23,399 nucleotides of DNA from an uncultured Synergistaceae bacterium (GCA_902489135.1 CABTYW010000030.1:1-23399), one strand, 5' to 3'; numbered from the stretch's first letter, positions 14,699-23,290 are shown. Notes: a model not told the origin generated them from the sequence alone. A program made the numbers and translations.

Positions 14699-16284
14699 AA
14701 AGCTTTCTGATATTTCCCCTCATTTTTCTTTTGAGCGCGGCGCCCTGTCGCTGCGCAATCCCGCTTTCGGCGATGATCTCTCGCCCTTTGGAAAGTTTGA
14801 GCACGGCCGTGGACTGGGAAGTTTGCGGAACGCCGCTGACGGCCGTCGAGAGCGGCAGCCGCGTTGCCTATGTGCCCCTGCGCCGTCGGGGCAGCCCCTG
14901 GGACGAAGGCGCCGTGCGCAAAGTGCGCCTTGAAGCCGGTGCCCCTTCCCAATCTGTGCTGTGGCAGACGACAACGCTCGTGCCGCGGGACGTGTTGCGT
15001 CCCGCTTTTCGGGATGGAGGTTTTGCCGGTTGGGATGCAGAGCCCCTTGAAAATTTTGACCCCGCACTGGCTGAGATCTGCGGCTTGGACCAACGTCTGT
15101 GGAACGAGGCGTCGGCGCTGTTGAAAAACAAGAAAATGGGGGCTCCTTTTCCGGCGTCCATGGCTTTGGCCGAGGGAATTCTCTATGTGCTCTGCGACGA
15201 TGGAATTCTCTGCGCCCTGTCGGCACGCACCGGACGCTGTCGGTGGAGCCTGCTTCTTCCACAGGCTTGTTGTCGGTTGAAATATATTTTGGAAGCGCGG
15301 CGCGATTGTCTTCCGTTGCTGTGTACCGGCGGCCTCACCGTTGAAAGTGACGGGGAGTCCGGCCCGCTGCTGTGGGGAAGCTTGGGCCGGTGCGGACGGG
15401 GGCTGTTTTGTCTGCGGCCGAAAGCGGACGGAGCTGAGGTGGCGTGGGCCAAAGAGACCTTCGAAGGAGAGAATTTTGCCGTGAGTGCTGATTTCATGGG
15501 GCCTCCTGAGCTGGGATTGACTGAGGCCGCACCGCTGGCGGTGTCTTTTCAAGGCGAAATGACGTTAATTCTTCCGTCGGGGTACGGCACTGCGGGTCGT
15601 CTGCTGTTTTTTGACGCTGTGCGGGGCGAGCTTCGAGAAGCTCTCAGGGGCGTCACCGACGATGAACTGGTGCTGACGCCTTTGGGGCTTGTGGATGGAA
15701 GCGGCGATTTGTCGGGAATACTGTGCTGTGACGCATCGGGCGGAATTCAGCGGTTTGTTCGGTGGCAAGGAGTGTGGCAGGCGGACTCGCGACTTGATCT
15801 GCGGGCGCGTTGCGCCCTCAATGACCTTAAGCCTCGATTTTCGCCGCTGGCATGTCGCACGCGCCGCGGACTGACGGCGATTTTTATCGCCGAAGGACAG
15901 GCGGGCACCGTTGTCGCCGGAGCTCCCGCGCCTTTGAAAAACGCCCGCTGGGGCGAAAATTCACAAGGAAGCGCGGCCTGCGTATGGAGGCAGCTGTACG
16001 AAGGCTTTTCTTCGCCCTTTGCGGCGCTGTGCTTTGACGGGTTGCTTTATCTCGCCGGATGGAGCGACGGACAGCGAACCCTTCTGGTGATTGACGTGAC
16101 GTCGGGAAAAGCGGTTCTGTCGGTTCCGCTTTCAGCGGATGTTCGATCGCTGACGGTAACCTCCGACGGCGCGGCCGCCGTCAGGTCCGACGGTTCCGTT
16201 TCCGCCGTGAGCGCTCCGGCGGGAGCGGAGCAGTGGCAAGCAGCGCGGCGGCTGCACGGCATAATTTACACCCTCCGGCGCTGA
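14695..16284 (+). CDS. Short PilY1-like beta-propeller protein, secreted
   Basis: A 529-residue exported protein with a signal peptide (about 1-20, ending APCRCA). It resembles the C-terminal propeller of PilY1/PilC tip adhesins. GILYVLCDDGILCALSARTG corresponds to the PilY1 blade that usually reads as a 'GANDGMLHAF' motif. SLGRCGRGLFCLRPKAD matches the blade reading GGRGYYALD. LGLVDGSGDLSGILCCDASG matches the D-x-D-G-D-x-x-D-x-x-Y-x-G-D-x-x-G blade. PilY1 proteins are usually over 1000 residues, with an N-terminal VWA-like domain; that domain is missing here. The canonical calcium loop is not clear. PilY1 controls pilus extension and adhesion, and its placement after PilW and PilX fits. It may instead be a generic PQQ-like propeller. 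The start overlaps the upstream stop by 4 bases. Confidence 0.72.
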   Translation: MKSFLIFPLIFLLSAAPCRCAIPLSAMISRPLESLSTAVDWEVCGTPLTAVESGSRVAYVPLRRRGSPWDEGAVRKVRLEAGAPSQSVLWQTTTLVPRDVLRPAFRDGGFAGWDAEPLENFDPALAEICGLDQRLWNEASALLKNKKMGAPFPASMALAEGILYVLCDDGILCALSARTGRCRWSLLLPQACCRLKYILEARRDCLPLLCTGGLTVESDGESGPLLWGSLGRCGRGLFCLRPKADGAEVAWAKETFEGENFAVSADFMGPPELGLTEAAPLAVSFQGEMTLILPSGYGTAGRLLFFDAVRGELREALRGVTDDELVLTPLGLVDGSGDLSGILCCDASGGIQRFVRWQGVWQADSRLDLRARCALNDLKPRFSPLACRTRRGLTAIFIAEGQAGTVVAGAPAPLKNARWGENSQGSAACVWRQLYEGFSSPFAALCFDGLLYLAGWSDGQRTLLVIDVTSGKAVLSVPLSADVRSLTVTSDGAAAVRSDGSVSAVSAPAGAEQWQAARRLHGIIYTLRR

Positions 16285-16308
16285 GAGCGCGAAAGGAAGA
16301 GAAGAGCA

Positions 16309-17811
16309 ATGAAAATCGGAGAAGATCCCGGATGCCGACTGCGCCTCAATCCGTCACCGCAAGCGCTGGCACTTGTTGACGGCGCCGCGGCGGAGCGCCT
16401 TCAAATTCTTCCGTTGAAGCTCACGCCGACGGGAGTTCTTGTGGCGATGGCGCAAAATCCTCAGGACTGGATGTGCGCCGATGAACTTCGGGCTTTGACG
16501 CAACACAGCGTCGAACTGATCCCCTCCGCCGCCAACGATCTGGCGGCGGAAATCCGCCGGGCCTACGGCTTTACCGGAAAGATTGCCATGCTTGCGGAAC
16601 GCTACGAAAAGTCGGCGCCGGATCAAGAGGCGCCTCGCCTTCCCGCGGAGAATTCGCCCGCCGCCGACATCGTGGAAGGTCTTATCGTGCAGGCCGTCAG
16701 CGAAGGAGCGTCGGATATTCACATTGAACCCGGAGAGCGGGAAAGTCGCGTCCGATTCAGAGTTGACGGAAGACTTATCGAAGAGCTGCCTTTGGCTAAG
16801 GCGGCTCATCCATCAGTGACGGCGCGGATCAAAATCATGGCGAACATGGACATTTCCGAAAAACGCCTGCCGCAGGACGGGCGGATTGTCAAAGACTTTG
16901 AAGGCCGCAGTCTGGATCTGAGGGTTTCCACGCTCCCTACCGTTTACGGGGAAAAGGCGGTTCTGCGAATTCTCGATCCCTGCCGGGCGCAGCTGGGACT
17001 GGAAAATCTCGGCTGTTCTTTTGACGATCTGGAAAGGATCAAAAAGCTCCTTCAGTGTCCCAACGGGTTGATTCTCAACACCGGCCCCACGGGCAGCGGC
17101 AAGACGACCACGCTTTACGCCATGCTGCGCCGCCTGAATTTGACGCAGTATAACGCTGTGGCGGTAGAAGATCCCGTGGAGTACCACATTCCCGGCGTGA
17201 CGCAGGTGCAGGTCAGCGAGAAAAGCGGTCTGACTTTTGGCACGGCGCTGCGGTCCATCCTCAGGCAGGATCCCGATATTATTTTAGTGGGCGAAATCCG
17301 CGACAGCGAAACGGCCATGCTGGCCGTCAGAGCCGCCCTCACGGGCCATCTTGTGCTTGCCACCGTTCACGCCAATGACGCCCCTTCAGCGCCTTTTCGC
17401 CTGATTGACATGGGTGTGCCGCCCTATTTGCTTTCCACGGTGTTACGGGGCGTGCTGGCGCAGCGTCTCATCAGAAAGTTGTGCGTGTTTTGTCGTCAGC
17501 CCTGCCGGGCGCCCGACGGGCTGGCACCGAATATCACCGCGGGCACGCCGATTTACCGCGTTTCAGGCTGTCCCCGCTGCGGGAAGCAGGGATACCGCGG
17601 ACGGTGCGGGCTGTTTCAGGTGATGCCCGTCGGCAGCGAAATTGCTGCCCTTATCGCCTCCGGCGGCACGTCGGCGCAGCTTCGTGCGGCAGCGCTGAAG
17701 CAGGGCATGAACACGCTGCGCGACGCGGCGCTTCAAAAAGTTCTGGAGGGTGTCACAGGGCTGGAAGAAGCCGAAGCCGTTTTGGGCGGCGGTTTTTGTC
17801 TCGACGATTGA
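16309..17811 (+). CDS. pilB: Type IV pilus assembly ATPase (PilB/GspE family)
   Basis: This cytoplasmic hexameric ATPase drives pilus extension. The 500-residue protein has an N-terminal MshEN-like domain (about 10-90) and an N2 domain (ASDIHIEPGERESRVRFRVDG). The core follows, with Walker A GPTGSGKTT (259-267), Asp box (VEDPVEYH), Walker B (DIILVGEIRDSETA, about 322-335) and His box (LATVHAND, about 350). The four-cysteine zinc motif typical of PilB/GspE and absent from PilT is present (LCVFC near 391-395 and CPRC near 421-424). It is at the short end of the family's usual 500-570 residues. The start is ATG at 16309, with GGAAGAGAAG upstream. I use pilB rather than gspE because of the PilM-P and PilY1-like neighbours; the two families are close. 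Confidence 0.93.
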   Translation: MKIGEDPGCRLRLNPSPQALALVDGAAAERLQILPLKLTPTGVLVAMAQNPQDWMCADELRALTQHSVELIPSAANDLAAEIRRAYGFTGKIAMLAERYEKSAPDQEAPRLPAENSPAADIVEGLIVQAVSEGASDIHIEPGERESRVRFRVDGRLIEELPLAKAAHPSVTARIKIMANMDISEKRLPQDGRIVKDFEGRSLDLRVSTLPTVYGEKAVLRILDPCRAQLGLENLGCSFDDLERIKKLLQCPNGLILNTGPTGSGKTTTLYAMLRRLNLTQYNAVAVEDPVEYHIPGVTQVQVSEKSGLTFGTALRSILRQDPDIILVGEIRDSETAMLAVRAALTGHLVLATVHANDAPSAPFRLIDMGVPPYLLSTVLRGVLAQRLIRKLCVFCRQPCRAPDGLAPNITAGTPIYRVSGCPRCGKQGYRGRCGLFQVMPVGSEIAALIASGGTSAQLRAAALKQGMNTLRDAALQKVLEGVTGLEEAEAVLGGGFCLDD

Positions 17812-17965
17812 GAAAGGGGCGGGCGGCAGCGCCCATGGTGCTGAAGAAAATGTATGGCACCGACGTTTTTTTTCGCTTTTTCGTTGAGCTGAGGAAGAAC
17901 CTGTGAGCGGACTTGGGAGAGACGGAAACTTCGCCGCCGCCGAGGCACAACAGGGGAGGAGTTCC

Positions 17966-19201
17966 ATGATCTTTAAATATTGCATTCGTGATTTTCGCGG
18001 GACGCTGTGCCATGGAACGGAGGAGAGCGATTCCGCCGAGGAACTTGCCCGTGCTTTGAAGTCGCGGGGGGCGCTGGTGCTCACCGTGGAGCCTCTGGGC
18101 GAAGCCGAGACCTCCGTGCGCACGGCTCCGCGGCCGCGTGGGCGGCTGAGGCCGGGGCGTTTTATTCCGCTGACGCGCAAAGCGCTGTTTTTCCGTCGTC
18201 TGGCGGCGCTGTGCGGTGCCGGCATACCGCTGGAACTGGCATTGCGTCAAACGCTCAGGACCTGTGAAAAACGCGCGCTGGCCGAAAAAGTCGGCGACGT
18301 GGTCGCCATGGTTGCAGGCGGCGTGCCGTTCAGCCAGGCGGCCGACCAAGCCCGTCTGGTGCGGAACTTTGAGGTGACCGTTCTGGCCGTGGGTGAGGAA
18401 ACGGGGCGCCTCGCGCAATCGCTGGAGCTCATCGCCAAAACCTGCGAGCGAAGGGAACGTCTCCGCTCAAAGACGTTATCGGCGCTGACCTATCCGCTGG
18501 CATTGCTGTTGTTTTCAGTGAGCGTTTTATTGGTGCTGTTTTCCGTAATACTTCCGCGCTTTCAGAGGGTCTTTCTTCAGATGGAGCTGCCTTTGCCGCC
18601 TTTCGTTCAGAAAGTTTTCGACGTGAGATCCGCCGTTCCGAAGGCGCTGGCGTTTTCGGCCGTCGCCGTCGCCGTGCTGTGGTCGGTGCTGTGGGGGTTC
18701 CGTCGTTTTCATGAGTCGCGCCTGTTTTTGGGAAAAGCGGCCCTGAAAGTCCCGCTTTACGGCAAATACCTGCTCAACAGCAGTTTGGCGAAAAGCACCC
18801 GCCTGCTCAGCACGCTTCTTGAAAGCGGCGTGCCGCTGCTTCGGTCTTTGGAGCTGGCAGGGCGGTCAGCGGGGAGTACGGCGGTTGGTGCGGCCTTCGA
18901 AGAGCTTTTGGCGGCGGCAAAGCGCGGCGAGAGTCCGGGAGAGTGCGCCTTCGCGTTTTCTTTCTTTGCACCGGTGGTCGCTCCGCTGCTCAGCGCCGGC
19001 GAGCAGTCGGGAAAACTTCCCTTGATGATGGAGCGTGCCGCCGACTGGTATGAAAGCCGTTTGGAAGAAGAAGTGAAACGGCTTTGCAGCCTCCTTGAGC
19101 CGGCAATGATTCTCTTTGTGGGAGCCATGGCGTCCATGGCGGTGCTGGCGGTCTTTACGCCCATGATCGAGGCCATTCGATCGCTTTCGCTGCAGCCATG
19201 A
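17966..19201 (+). CDS. pilC: Pilus inner-membrane platform protein (PilC/GspF family)
   Basis: This polytopic inner-membrane protein couples the PilB motor to the growing filament. The 411 residues contain two GspF domains. The first has LFFRRLAALCGAGIPLELAL (about 92-111) and VLAVGEETGRLAQSLE; the second repeats this with TRLLSTLLESGVPLLRSLEL and LLSAGEQSGKLPLMME. Three membrane segments are visible (LALLLFSVSVLLVLFSVILP, ALAFSAVAVAVLWSVLWGF, MILFVGAMASMAVLAVF). The ATG at 17966 follows GGGGAGGAG; an in-frame GTG at 17903 is possible but lacks a site. The 154-base gap after pilB is the largest in the operon and contains a GGGCG/CGCCC stem. The stop overlaps the next gene as ATGA. Confidence 0.93.
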   Translation: MIFKYCIRDFRGTLCHGTEESDSAEELARALKSRGALVLTVEPLGEAETSVRTAPRPRGRLRPGRFIPLTRKALFFRRLAALCGAGIPLELALRQTLRTCEKRALAEKVGDVVAMVAGGVPFSQAADQARLVRNFEVTVLAVGEETGRLAQSLELIAKTCERRERLRSKTLSALTYPLALLLFSVSVLLVLFSVILPRFQRVFLQMELPLPPFVQKVFDVRSAVPKALAFSAVAVAVLWSVLWGFRRFHESRLFLGKAALKVPLYGKYLLNSSLAKSTRLLSTLLESGVPLLRSLELAGRSAGSTAVGAAFEELLAAAKRGESPGECAFAFSFFAPVVAPLLSAGEQSGKLPLMMERAADWYESRLEEEVKRLCSLLEPAMILFVGAMASMAVLAVFTPMIEAIRSLSLQP

Positions 19202-19548
19202 GAAGAAAACGGGCTTTTATCCTTGTGGAGTGTCTGGTCGCCGCGGCGCTGGCGTCGCTGATTCTTCCGGCGGTTTCTTCGTTTTTTCATTATTCGTTGG
19301 AAACGTCTTTGGAACTGCGTCTGCGGCATGAAGCGATGAACGCTGCATTTTCCTGCTTGGATGCCGCCGAAGCGCAAGGCGGGCCGCCCTCGCAACGTTG
19401 GATTGATGAGAACGTCTCTCCAACCTTTGCCCGCGGCATTTCCATGGATGTCGTCCAATCCGACGGTTCCAGGGCGTGGCGCGTCGCCGTTCATTGGAGA
19501 GGCTGCGGCGGCGAGCGTGAGATCCTTTTGGTGCGCAGCGCACCCTAG
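19198..19548 (+). CDS. PilV/GspI-like minor pilin
   Basis: A 116-residue protein starting MRRKRA-FILVECLVAAALASLILPAV: a short basic leader, then Phe at +1, Glu at +5 and a hydrophobic helix, the type III prepilin plan. The residue before the predicted cleavage is Ala (A6) instead of the usual Gly, which some minor pilins tolerate but which can slow processing. Small size and position after PilC resemble GspI/PilV. The start overlaps the pilC stop by 4 bases; the stop TAG overlaps the ribosome binding site of the next gene. Confidence 0.75.
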   Translation: MRRKRAFILVECLVAAALASLILPAVSSFFHYSLETSLELRLRHEAMNAAFSCLDAAEAQGGPPSQRWIDENVSPTFARGISMDVVQSDGSRAWRVAVHWRGCGGEREILLVRSAP

Positions 19549-19560
19549 GAGGCGAGAGGC

Positions 19561-20448
19561 TTGCGGTGGAGCACGGACAAAAATATAAAGGGCGCGGCGC
19601 TCTCCCTCAGAGAAGATCGGGCGCTCTACGCCGAACTTTTGCAAGACGGCCGCGGTCTTGCCCTCGTCAACGGTCGGGAGATGGCTTTGCCGCCGGGGCT
19701 GGTGCACGGCGATCATCTGATTGACGGCAGATCTCTCGGCAGCTGTCTGTGCCGCCAACTTCGCTTTTGCTGGGGAAAACTGCCGCTTGCACTGGGCGTT
19801 CCGTCGTCGGATTTTCTTTTTAAGACTGTAAAACTGCCCGTCGGCGACTTAAGCGAGGCAAAAAGCGCTTTGCGCTGGTGTTTTTCAGATTTCTTTCCCC
19901 TGGCGTATGACGAAGCCCTTTTTGACGTTTCGGAGCTGCCCGGCAGGACCGAGGGACAGATGCTTCTTTTGGGCACGGCCTGTCAGAAAGGAGAGTTGAC
20001 GGCGCTTCTGGAAAGCTTGAAATCGCTGCGCTGTCGGGTGTCAGTGGCGGAACCGCTTTGTGTGGCCTGCGCGCGGGCTTTCGCTCTCAAAGACGAAGAG
20101 GCTCCCGTGCTGATGGTCGTGGGACAGGACGCTTTGCTTCATCTGGTCTTTTTGAAGCGGAACGCCGCGTGGATGTTCCGCACGCTGAACTGCTCCCTGA
20201 AAAGCGCCGAGGAGTTGAACGCCGAGGTGATCGATACGCTGAGTTATATTCGTCGGCGCTTTGCCCCTCCCTCATTGCGTCTCTGTAAGGCCGGAAAACT
20301 GCCTGACGGGGCTGAAAATCTGCCCGTCCTTGCCGATGCGGTGCAAAGGCCGCTTCAATGGGCGCAGAAGATTCGGTGGAACTCGCCCCGTGAGGCGGAG
20401 TGGTTTGATGTGATGGGGTTGCTGATGAGGTGGGGCCGTGAAAACTGA
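19561..20448 (+). CDS. PilM-like protein, diverged
   Basis: A 295-residue soluble protein at the position of PilM, the cytoplasmic actin-like protein that binds the N-terminal tail of PilN. Support is mainly the gene order (followed by PilN-, PilO- and PilP-like genes) together with pilM-like pieces: the SSDFLFKTVKLP strand, SEAKSALRWCFSDFFP, and VLMVVGQDALLHLVFLKRNAAWMFRTL in the second half. The actin-type phosphate loops are weak, so nucleotide binding is doubtful. The cytoplasmic half of GspL is the alternative. The start is TTG at 19561, with AGGAGG 8 bases upstream; no ATG or GTG lies nearby in frame. Confidence 0.65.
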   Translation: MRWSTDKNIKGAALSLREDRALYAELLQDGRGLALVNGREMALPPGLVHGDHLIDGRSLGSCLCRQLRFCWGKLPLALGVPSSDFLFKTVKLPVGDLSEAKSALRWCFSDFFPLAYDEALFDVSELPGRTEGQMLLLGTACQKGELTALLESLKSLRCRVSVAEPLCVACARAFALKDEEAPVLMVVGQDALLHLVFLKRNAAWMFRTLNCSLKSAEELNAEVIDTLSYIRRRFAPPSLRLCKAGKLPDGAENLPVLADAVQRPLQWAQKIRWNSPREAEWFDVMGLLMRWGREN

Positions 20449-20965
20449 ATTCAATGTCATTCCCGAGAACTATGAACTGAGCGCACTGAGCGTTTTAAAA
20501 GCCCGATGCGCCCGTTTTTTCCCGCTGATCATCGTTATTTTTTGTGCCGCTGAATTTCTGGTGTTTACGTTTTTCATGGCCCCGCGGTTGAAAAGCCGCT
20601 TTGACGGAGCTTTATCCCGAATGAAGGCTTCGGGCGCTGAAGCGGAACGCCTCGCCGAACGCTGCACGGAACTCCGCGGACAGCTGCAGCTGTGGAATAA
20701 AATGCTTGAGGAAGGTTCACAGGCGGTTCCGGCGCTTGAACTTTTGAACCGGTTGAAGGGCGCTCTGCCGCCGACGGCGGAACTGCAGGGGTTCTCCGCG
20801 GGAAGGGAGATTTTACAGGTGAGAGTTCTCTTTGCCGATCCGCAGTCTCCCGATCTGTTTCTGCGGAAGATGGGCTCCCTTCCCTATGGGCCGCTGCGCC
20901 CGCTGGAGCGGCGCGTCGCTTCCGGCGGTGCGCTCTACCTCCGTTTTGAGGCGTCGCGGAAATGA
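20438..20965 (+). CDS. PilN-like inner-membrane assembly protein
   Basis: A 175-residue bitopic membrane protein. The short cytoplasmic N-terminus contains FNVIPENYE, which fits the PilN motif (I/L-N-L-L/I-P) that docks on PilM. One membrane helix follows (FFPLIIVIFCAAEFLVFTFFMA, about 27-48), then a coiled coil (about 55-90) and a small ferredoxin-like domain. PilN pairs with PilO to align the pilus machine. The start is GTG at 20438, overlapping the PilM-like gene by 11 bases, with GAGGTGGGG just upstream. The stop overlaps the next start as ATGA. Confidence 0.78.
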   Translation: MKTEFNVIPENYELSALSVLKARCARFFPLIIVIFCAAEFLVFTFFMAPRLKSRFDGALSRMKASGAEAERLAERCTELRGQLQLWNKMLEEGSQAVPALELLNRLKGALPPTAELQGFSAGREILQVRVLFADPQSPDLFLRKMGSLPYGPLRPLERRVASGGALYLRFEASRK

Positions 20966-21474
20966 ATGGAACGATGAAAATTTCAACGTCTCTTCTGATC
21001 CTTGCGGGCGTCATCGCGGCATCGGTTGTGACGGTCGCGGTGGAGTTCCACATGGCCCGCTCCGTGAAAAAGGTGCGGGAACAGACCCTCCGCTGCCGAA
21101 ACGTGACGGAATTGAACGAAACGCGCGCGACACGTCTGTCACGGCAGGCCGCCGAGATGGAAGAAGAAATCCGGCGGATTGAAAACCTTCCGCTGGTTCC
21201 TGCGGGAAGTCCTTCGGAGGTCAGGGCGGCCGTGGAACAGTGCGCCGCCGAGGTCGGCCTTTCCTGTCAGATTGAAGTGCAGAATAACGACGATGCGGCG
21301 GAGCTCATGGTCTCGCTGCGCGCTTCCCTGCAGGAACTTTTTCGTTTTCTGGCGGCGCTGACGGCGCGCCGTGAGTTGCTGTTGGTGGAACATTTGGAGG
21401 GCGACCGTTGGGGCAGCTCGCTCTTTGCCGTTGAGCTCAAACTGAAAGCCTTTTGCCGAAAGGAGAGCCCGTGA
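20962..21474 (+). CDS. PilO-like inner-membrane assembly protein
   Basis: A 170-residue bitopic protein with one N-terminal membrane helix (SLLILAGVIAASVVTVAVEF, about 9-28), a coiled coil (about 35-75) and a C-terminal alpha/beta domain with SLQELFRFLAALTARRELLLVEHLE, the typical PilO/GspM pattern. It would heterodimerise with the PilN-like protein in the periplasm. The start overlaps the previous stop by 4 bases; an ATG four codons in is a possible alternative. A run of acidic and basic residues (RQAAEMEEEIRRIE) marks the coiled coil. Confidence 0.75.
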   Translation: MNGTMKISTSLLILAGVIAASVVTVAVEFHMARSVKKVREQTLRCRNVTELNETRATRLSRQAAEMEEEIRRIENLPLVPAGSPSEVRAAVEQCAAEVGLSCQIEVQNNDDAAELMVSLRASLQELFRFLAALTARRELLLVEHLEGDRWGSSLFAVELKLKAFCRKESP

Positions 21475-21938
21475 TGGAGTTTCACAGAAAATCTCCCTTT
21501 GCCCTTCGGTTCGTTTCCTGGTGTTTTGCCCTTTTTGCCGTCGTTTTCACCGGTTGGTCTCAGCGGGCTTTCTTCGTTCCTTTAAAGAACGGCCCCGATC
21601 TTTTCCGGGAGGCCGCTCCCGAAGAACTTCGCGTGGCGGAAGGTCTTGAAGCTTTCGTTGAAAAGAGAATGGCTTCTCTTCAAAACGTCCTCAACGACGC
21701 GGAAAGTCGAGAATTTCCCGAAGAAAATGCCGCGCTTTTGTACAGGCCGGCTTTGGCAGTGAAAGCCATTGCCGTCGATGGAAGACGCGCTGTGGCGGTT
21801 GTCGCCGTGGAAGGCGCGCCTCAGACCCGAGTCGTCCATTGCGGCGACGAAGTGGAAGGAATTTTGATTTCGGACATTGCCCCTGAAGGCATTACCTGTC
21901 AATGGAGGAGACAGAGCTACTTTGTGCCGCTGCTCTGA
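21474..21938 (+). CDS. PilP/GspC-like protein
   Basis: A 154-residue protein with an N-terminal membrane anchor (FVSWCFALFAVVFTGW, about 14-29), a linker, and a small C-terminal beta domain (ALAVKAIAVDGRRAVAVVAVEG, then CGDEVEGILISDIAPEGITCQW). That domain fits the HR domain shared by PilP and GspC, which contacts the secretin. PilP is normally a lipoprotein with a lipobox; here the anchor looks like a membrane helix, as in GspC. The start is ATG at 21474, sharing one base with the upstream stop, with AGGAG 8 bases before. It is the last operon gene; no secretin gene follows in the window. Confidence 0.72.
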   Translation: MEFHRKSPFALRFVSWCFALFAVVFTGWSQRAFFVPLKNGPDLFREAAPEELRVAEGLEAFVEKRMASLQNVLNDAESREFPEENAALLYRPALAVKAIAVDGRRAVAVVAVEGAPQTRVVHCGDEVEGILISDIAPEGITCQWRRQSYFVPLL

Positions 21939-22072
21939 AAGCGCGAGAATACGCCTGTTTGGCGACGGGAAGCTGAGATGCGGCACGTTGTGCGCCCCTG
22001 AGGCGAAATGACGGCGTTCTCGGACGTGCGGGAAAAAATTTAAAGCGCCCCCTCCGCCATTGAGACAAAGTC

Positions 22073-22101
22073 GCTCCGTTGCGGGATTTCCGCAGCGGAG
22101 C
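22073..22101. terminator. Hairpin after the pilus operon
   Basis: GCTCCG-TT-GCGG pairs with CCGC-AG-CGGAGC around a 5-base loop. Neither strand has a T-run after it, so intrinsic termination is uncertain. It lies between the convergent pilP-like gene and the 22131 gene. Confidence 0.4.
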
Positions 22102-22130
22102 ACCGTAAATTTCAGTGCCGTCGTTGTTTT

Positions 22131-22964
22131 TTAATCTTCCATGACGGAAACGGTGACTTTGTGGGTCTTTCCGGCGGCTTTTTCCTCTTTGGAGGCGCGA
22201 ATAATTCCGTAGAGGGTTTTCACGTCGCTGCGGTCCCAGGCAATGCCCTGACCGCGGATGTCCAGCGGCAGAATTTCCACAAGTTCAATGGTGGAGCCCA
22301 TCTGAGGGAGTCTGCACTTGTAAACTTCCATGGGATCATGGCCTGAAAGATACAGATATCCGTCAGGCCCCCAGGAACCGCCGGAATTGCTCATGTTGTC
22401 CAGGCGTTCGAGGATTTTTTGCGGAAGAACCCACGCTTCCTGCCACTGCCAGTTTTTGTCGAATTTGACGATGGTGGTGCAGGCCTTAAAGCCATAGGGA
22501 GTTTTGTTCGGCCCGTAGGGCTTTTCATAGTTCGCGAAACCGGACCACCAAAAACCGTCATGTCAGTCAAGCCACGTCAGAGACCCCCAGTGAATGCCGA
22601 AGCTGTGCGTTGCCAGATGTTTCATCGTCGCGGCATCCCAGACTTCGACGGAGCTGGTCATGGGCCATTGGGGATAATTGGAATGAGCGCAGTAAATTTT
22701 TCCGTCCATCACCAGGCCGCTGTCAAGGTGCTTGATCTGTCCGTCCTTGGTGCCTTCCCATTTTTCCACGAGCCTGCCGCTGTGCTTTTCGTATTTGGCG
22801 ATGGTGCGGTTGTTGATGGCGTAAAAATTCTCTTTGTCAACGCAAACCGCCTGATTGGCCTCGGGAACGTCGAATTCAGCGACCTTCCTGAAGGTCGCTG
22901 CCTCTGCCGACTGCATGGACAGCAGAGCTGCGCCCATTGCCGCGCCGATGAACAGGTTTTTCAT
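22131..22964 (-). pseudogene. Secreted protein of unknown function interrupted by an in-frame TGA
   Basis: One reading frame of 278 codons (277 without the TGA and TAA ending aside) is broken by a single TGA at 22563-22565, codon 134. The ATG at 22964 follows GGAGGTGCG. The first 23 residues are a clear signal peptide (ALLSMQSAEAA). The rest has repeated beta-propeller-like pieces (VCVDKENFYAINNRTIAKYE, DGKIYCAHSNYPQWP, GPDGYLYLSGHDPMEVYKC). Around the break it reads HWGSLTWLD-TGA-HDGFWWSGFANYEKP, and the frame continues cleanly to TAA at 22131. TGG to TGA or CGA to TGA each needs one change. This may be a recent pseudogene or a sequencing error. Reassigned TGA is excluded, because other genes here stop with TGA. 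Confidence 0.8.
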
Positions 22965-23290
22965 AAAAGAACGCACCTCCTGTGTTTTTTCCGAATTCAA
23001 CGGTATCACCGAAACGTACACGTAAAATAAAAGACGCATCAAAAAATTCCCAATTGTGTCGTTTTCTAATAACTTTTAGAATAAGCCATAAATTGAAACA
23101 TATGACGCCCCGGCACAATGGGTGCCGCAAAAGGATCAATGAGCCTGCCTTCGGAAGAACGATTTTTTGTGGTGAAGCCATGAAATTTTCTCGCTTTCAA
23201 CGCCATCATCGAGGGTTTGATTTGTCCGCCGCGGCCGCAAAAATTTTGTGCCCTGATTACATCCTTGAAATAAAACGAGAGAGAGTATCC
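22965..23290. other. Intergenic region between divergent secreted-protein genes
   Basis: There is no gene with a ribosome binding site or recognisable domain. A perfect hairpin, CGGCAC-AATGG-GTGCCG (23111-23127), lies in the middle. The AT-rich stretch 23040-23100 probably carries the promoter of the 22964 gene, but no single pair of hexamers stands out. Confidence 0.5.

Noticed and set aside
17835..17906. 23-residue open frame (MVLKKMYGTDVF...) between pilB and pilC
   Set aside because: No good ribosome site at its start and no recognisable feature; most likely chance within the gap.
22563..22565. Selenocysteine or reassigned TGA
   Set aside because: No clear hairpin follows the TGA, flanking residues do not suggest a redox site, and several neighbouring genes use TGA as a normal stop. 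Kept only as a checkable alternative.
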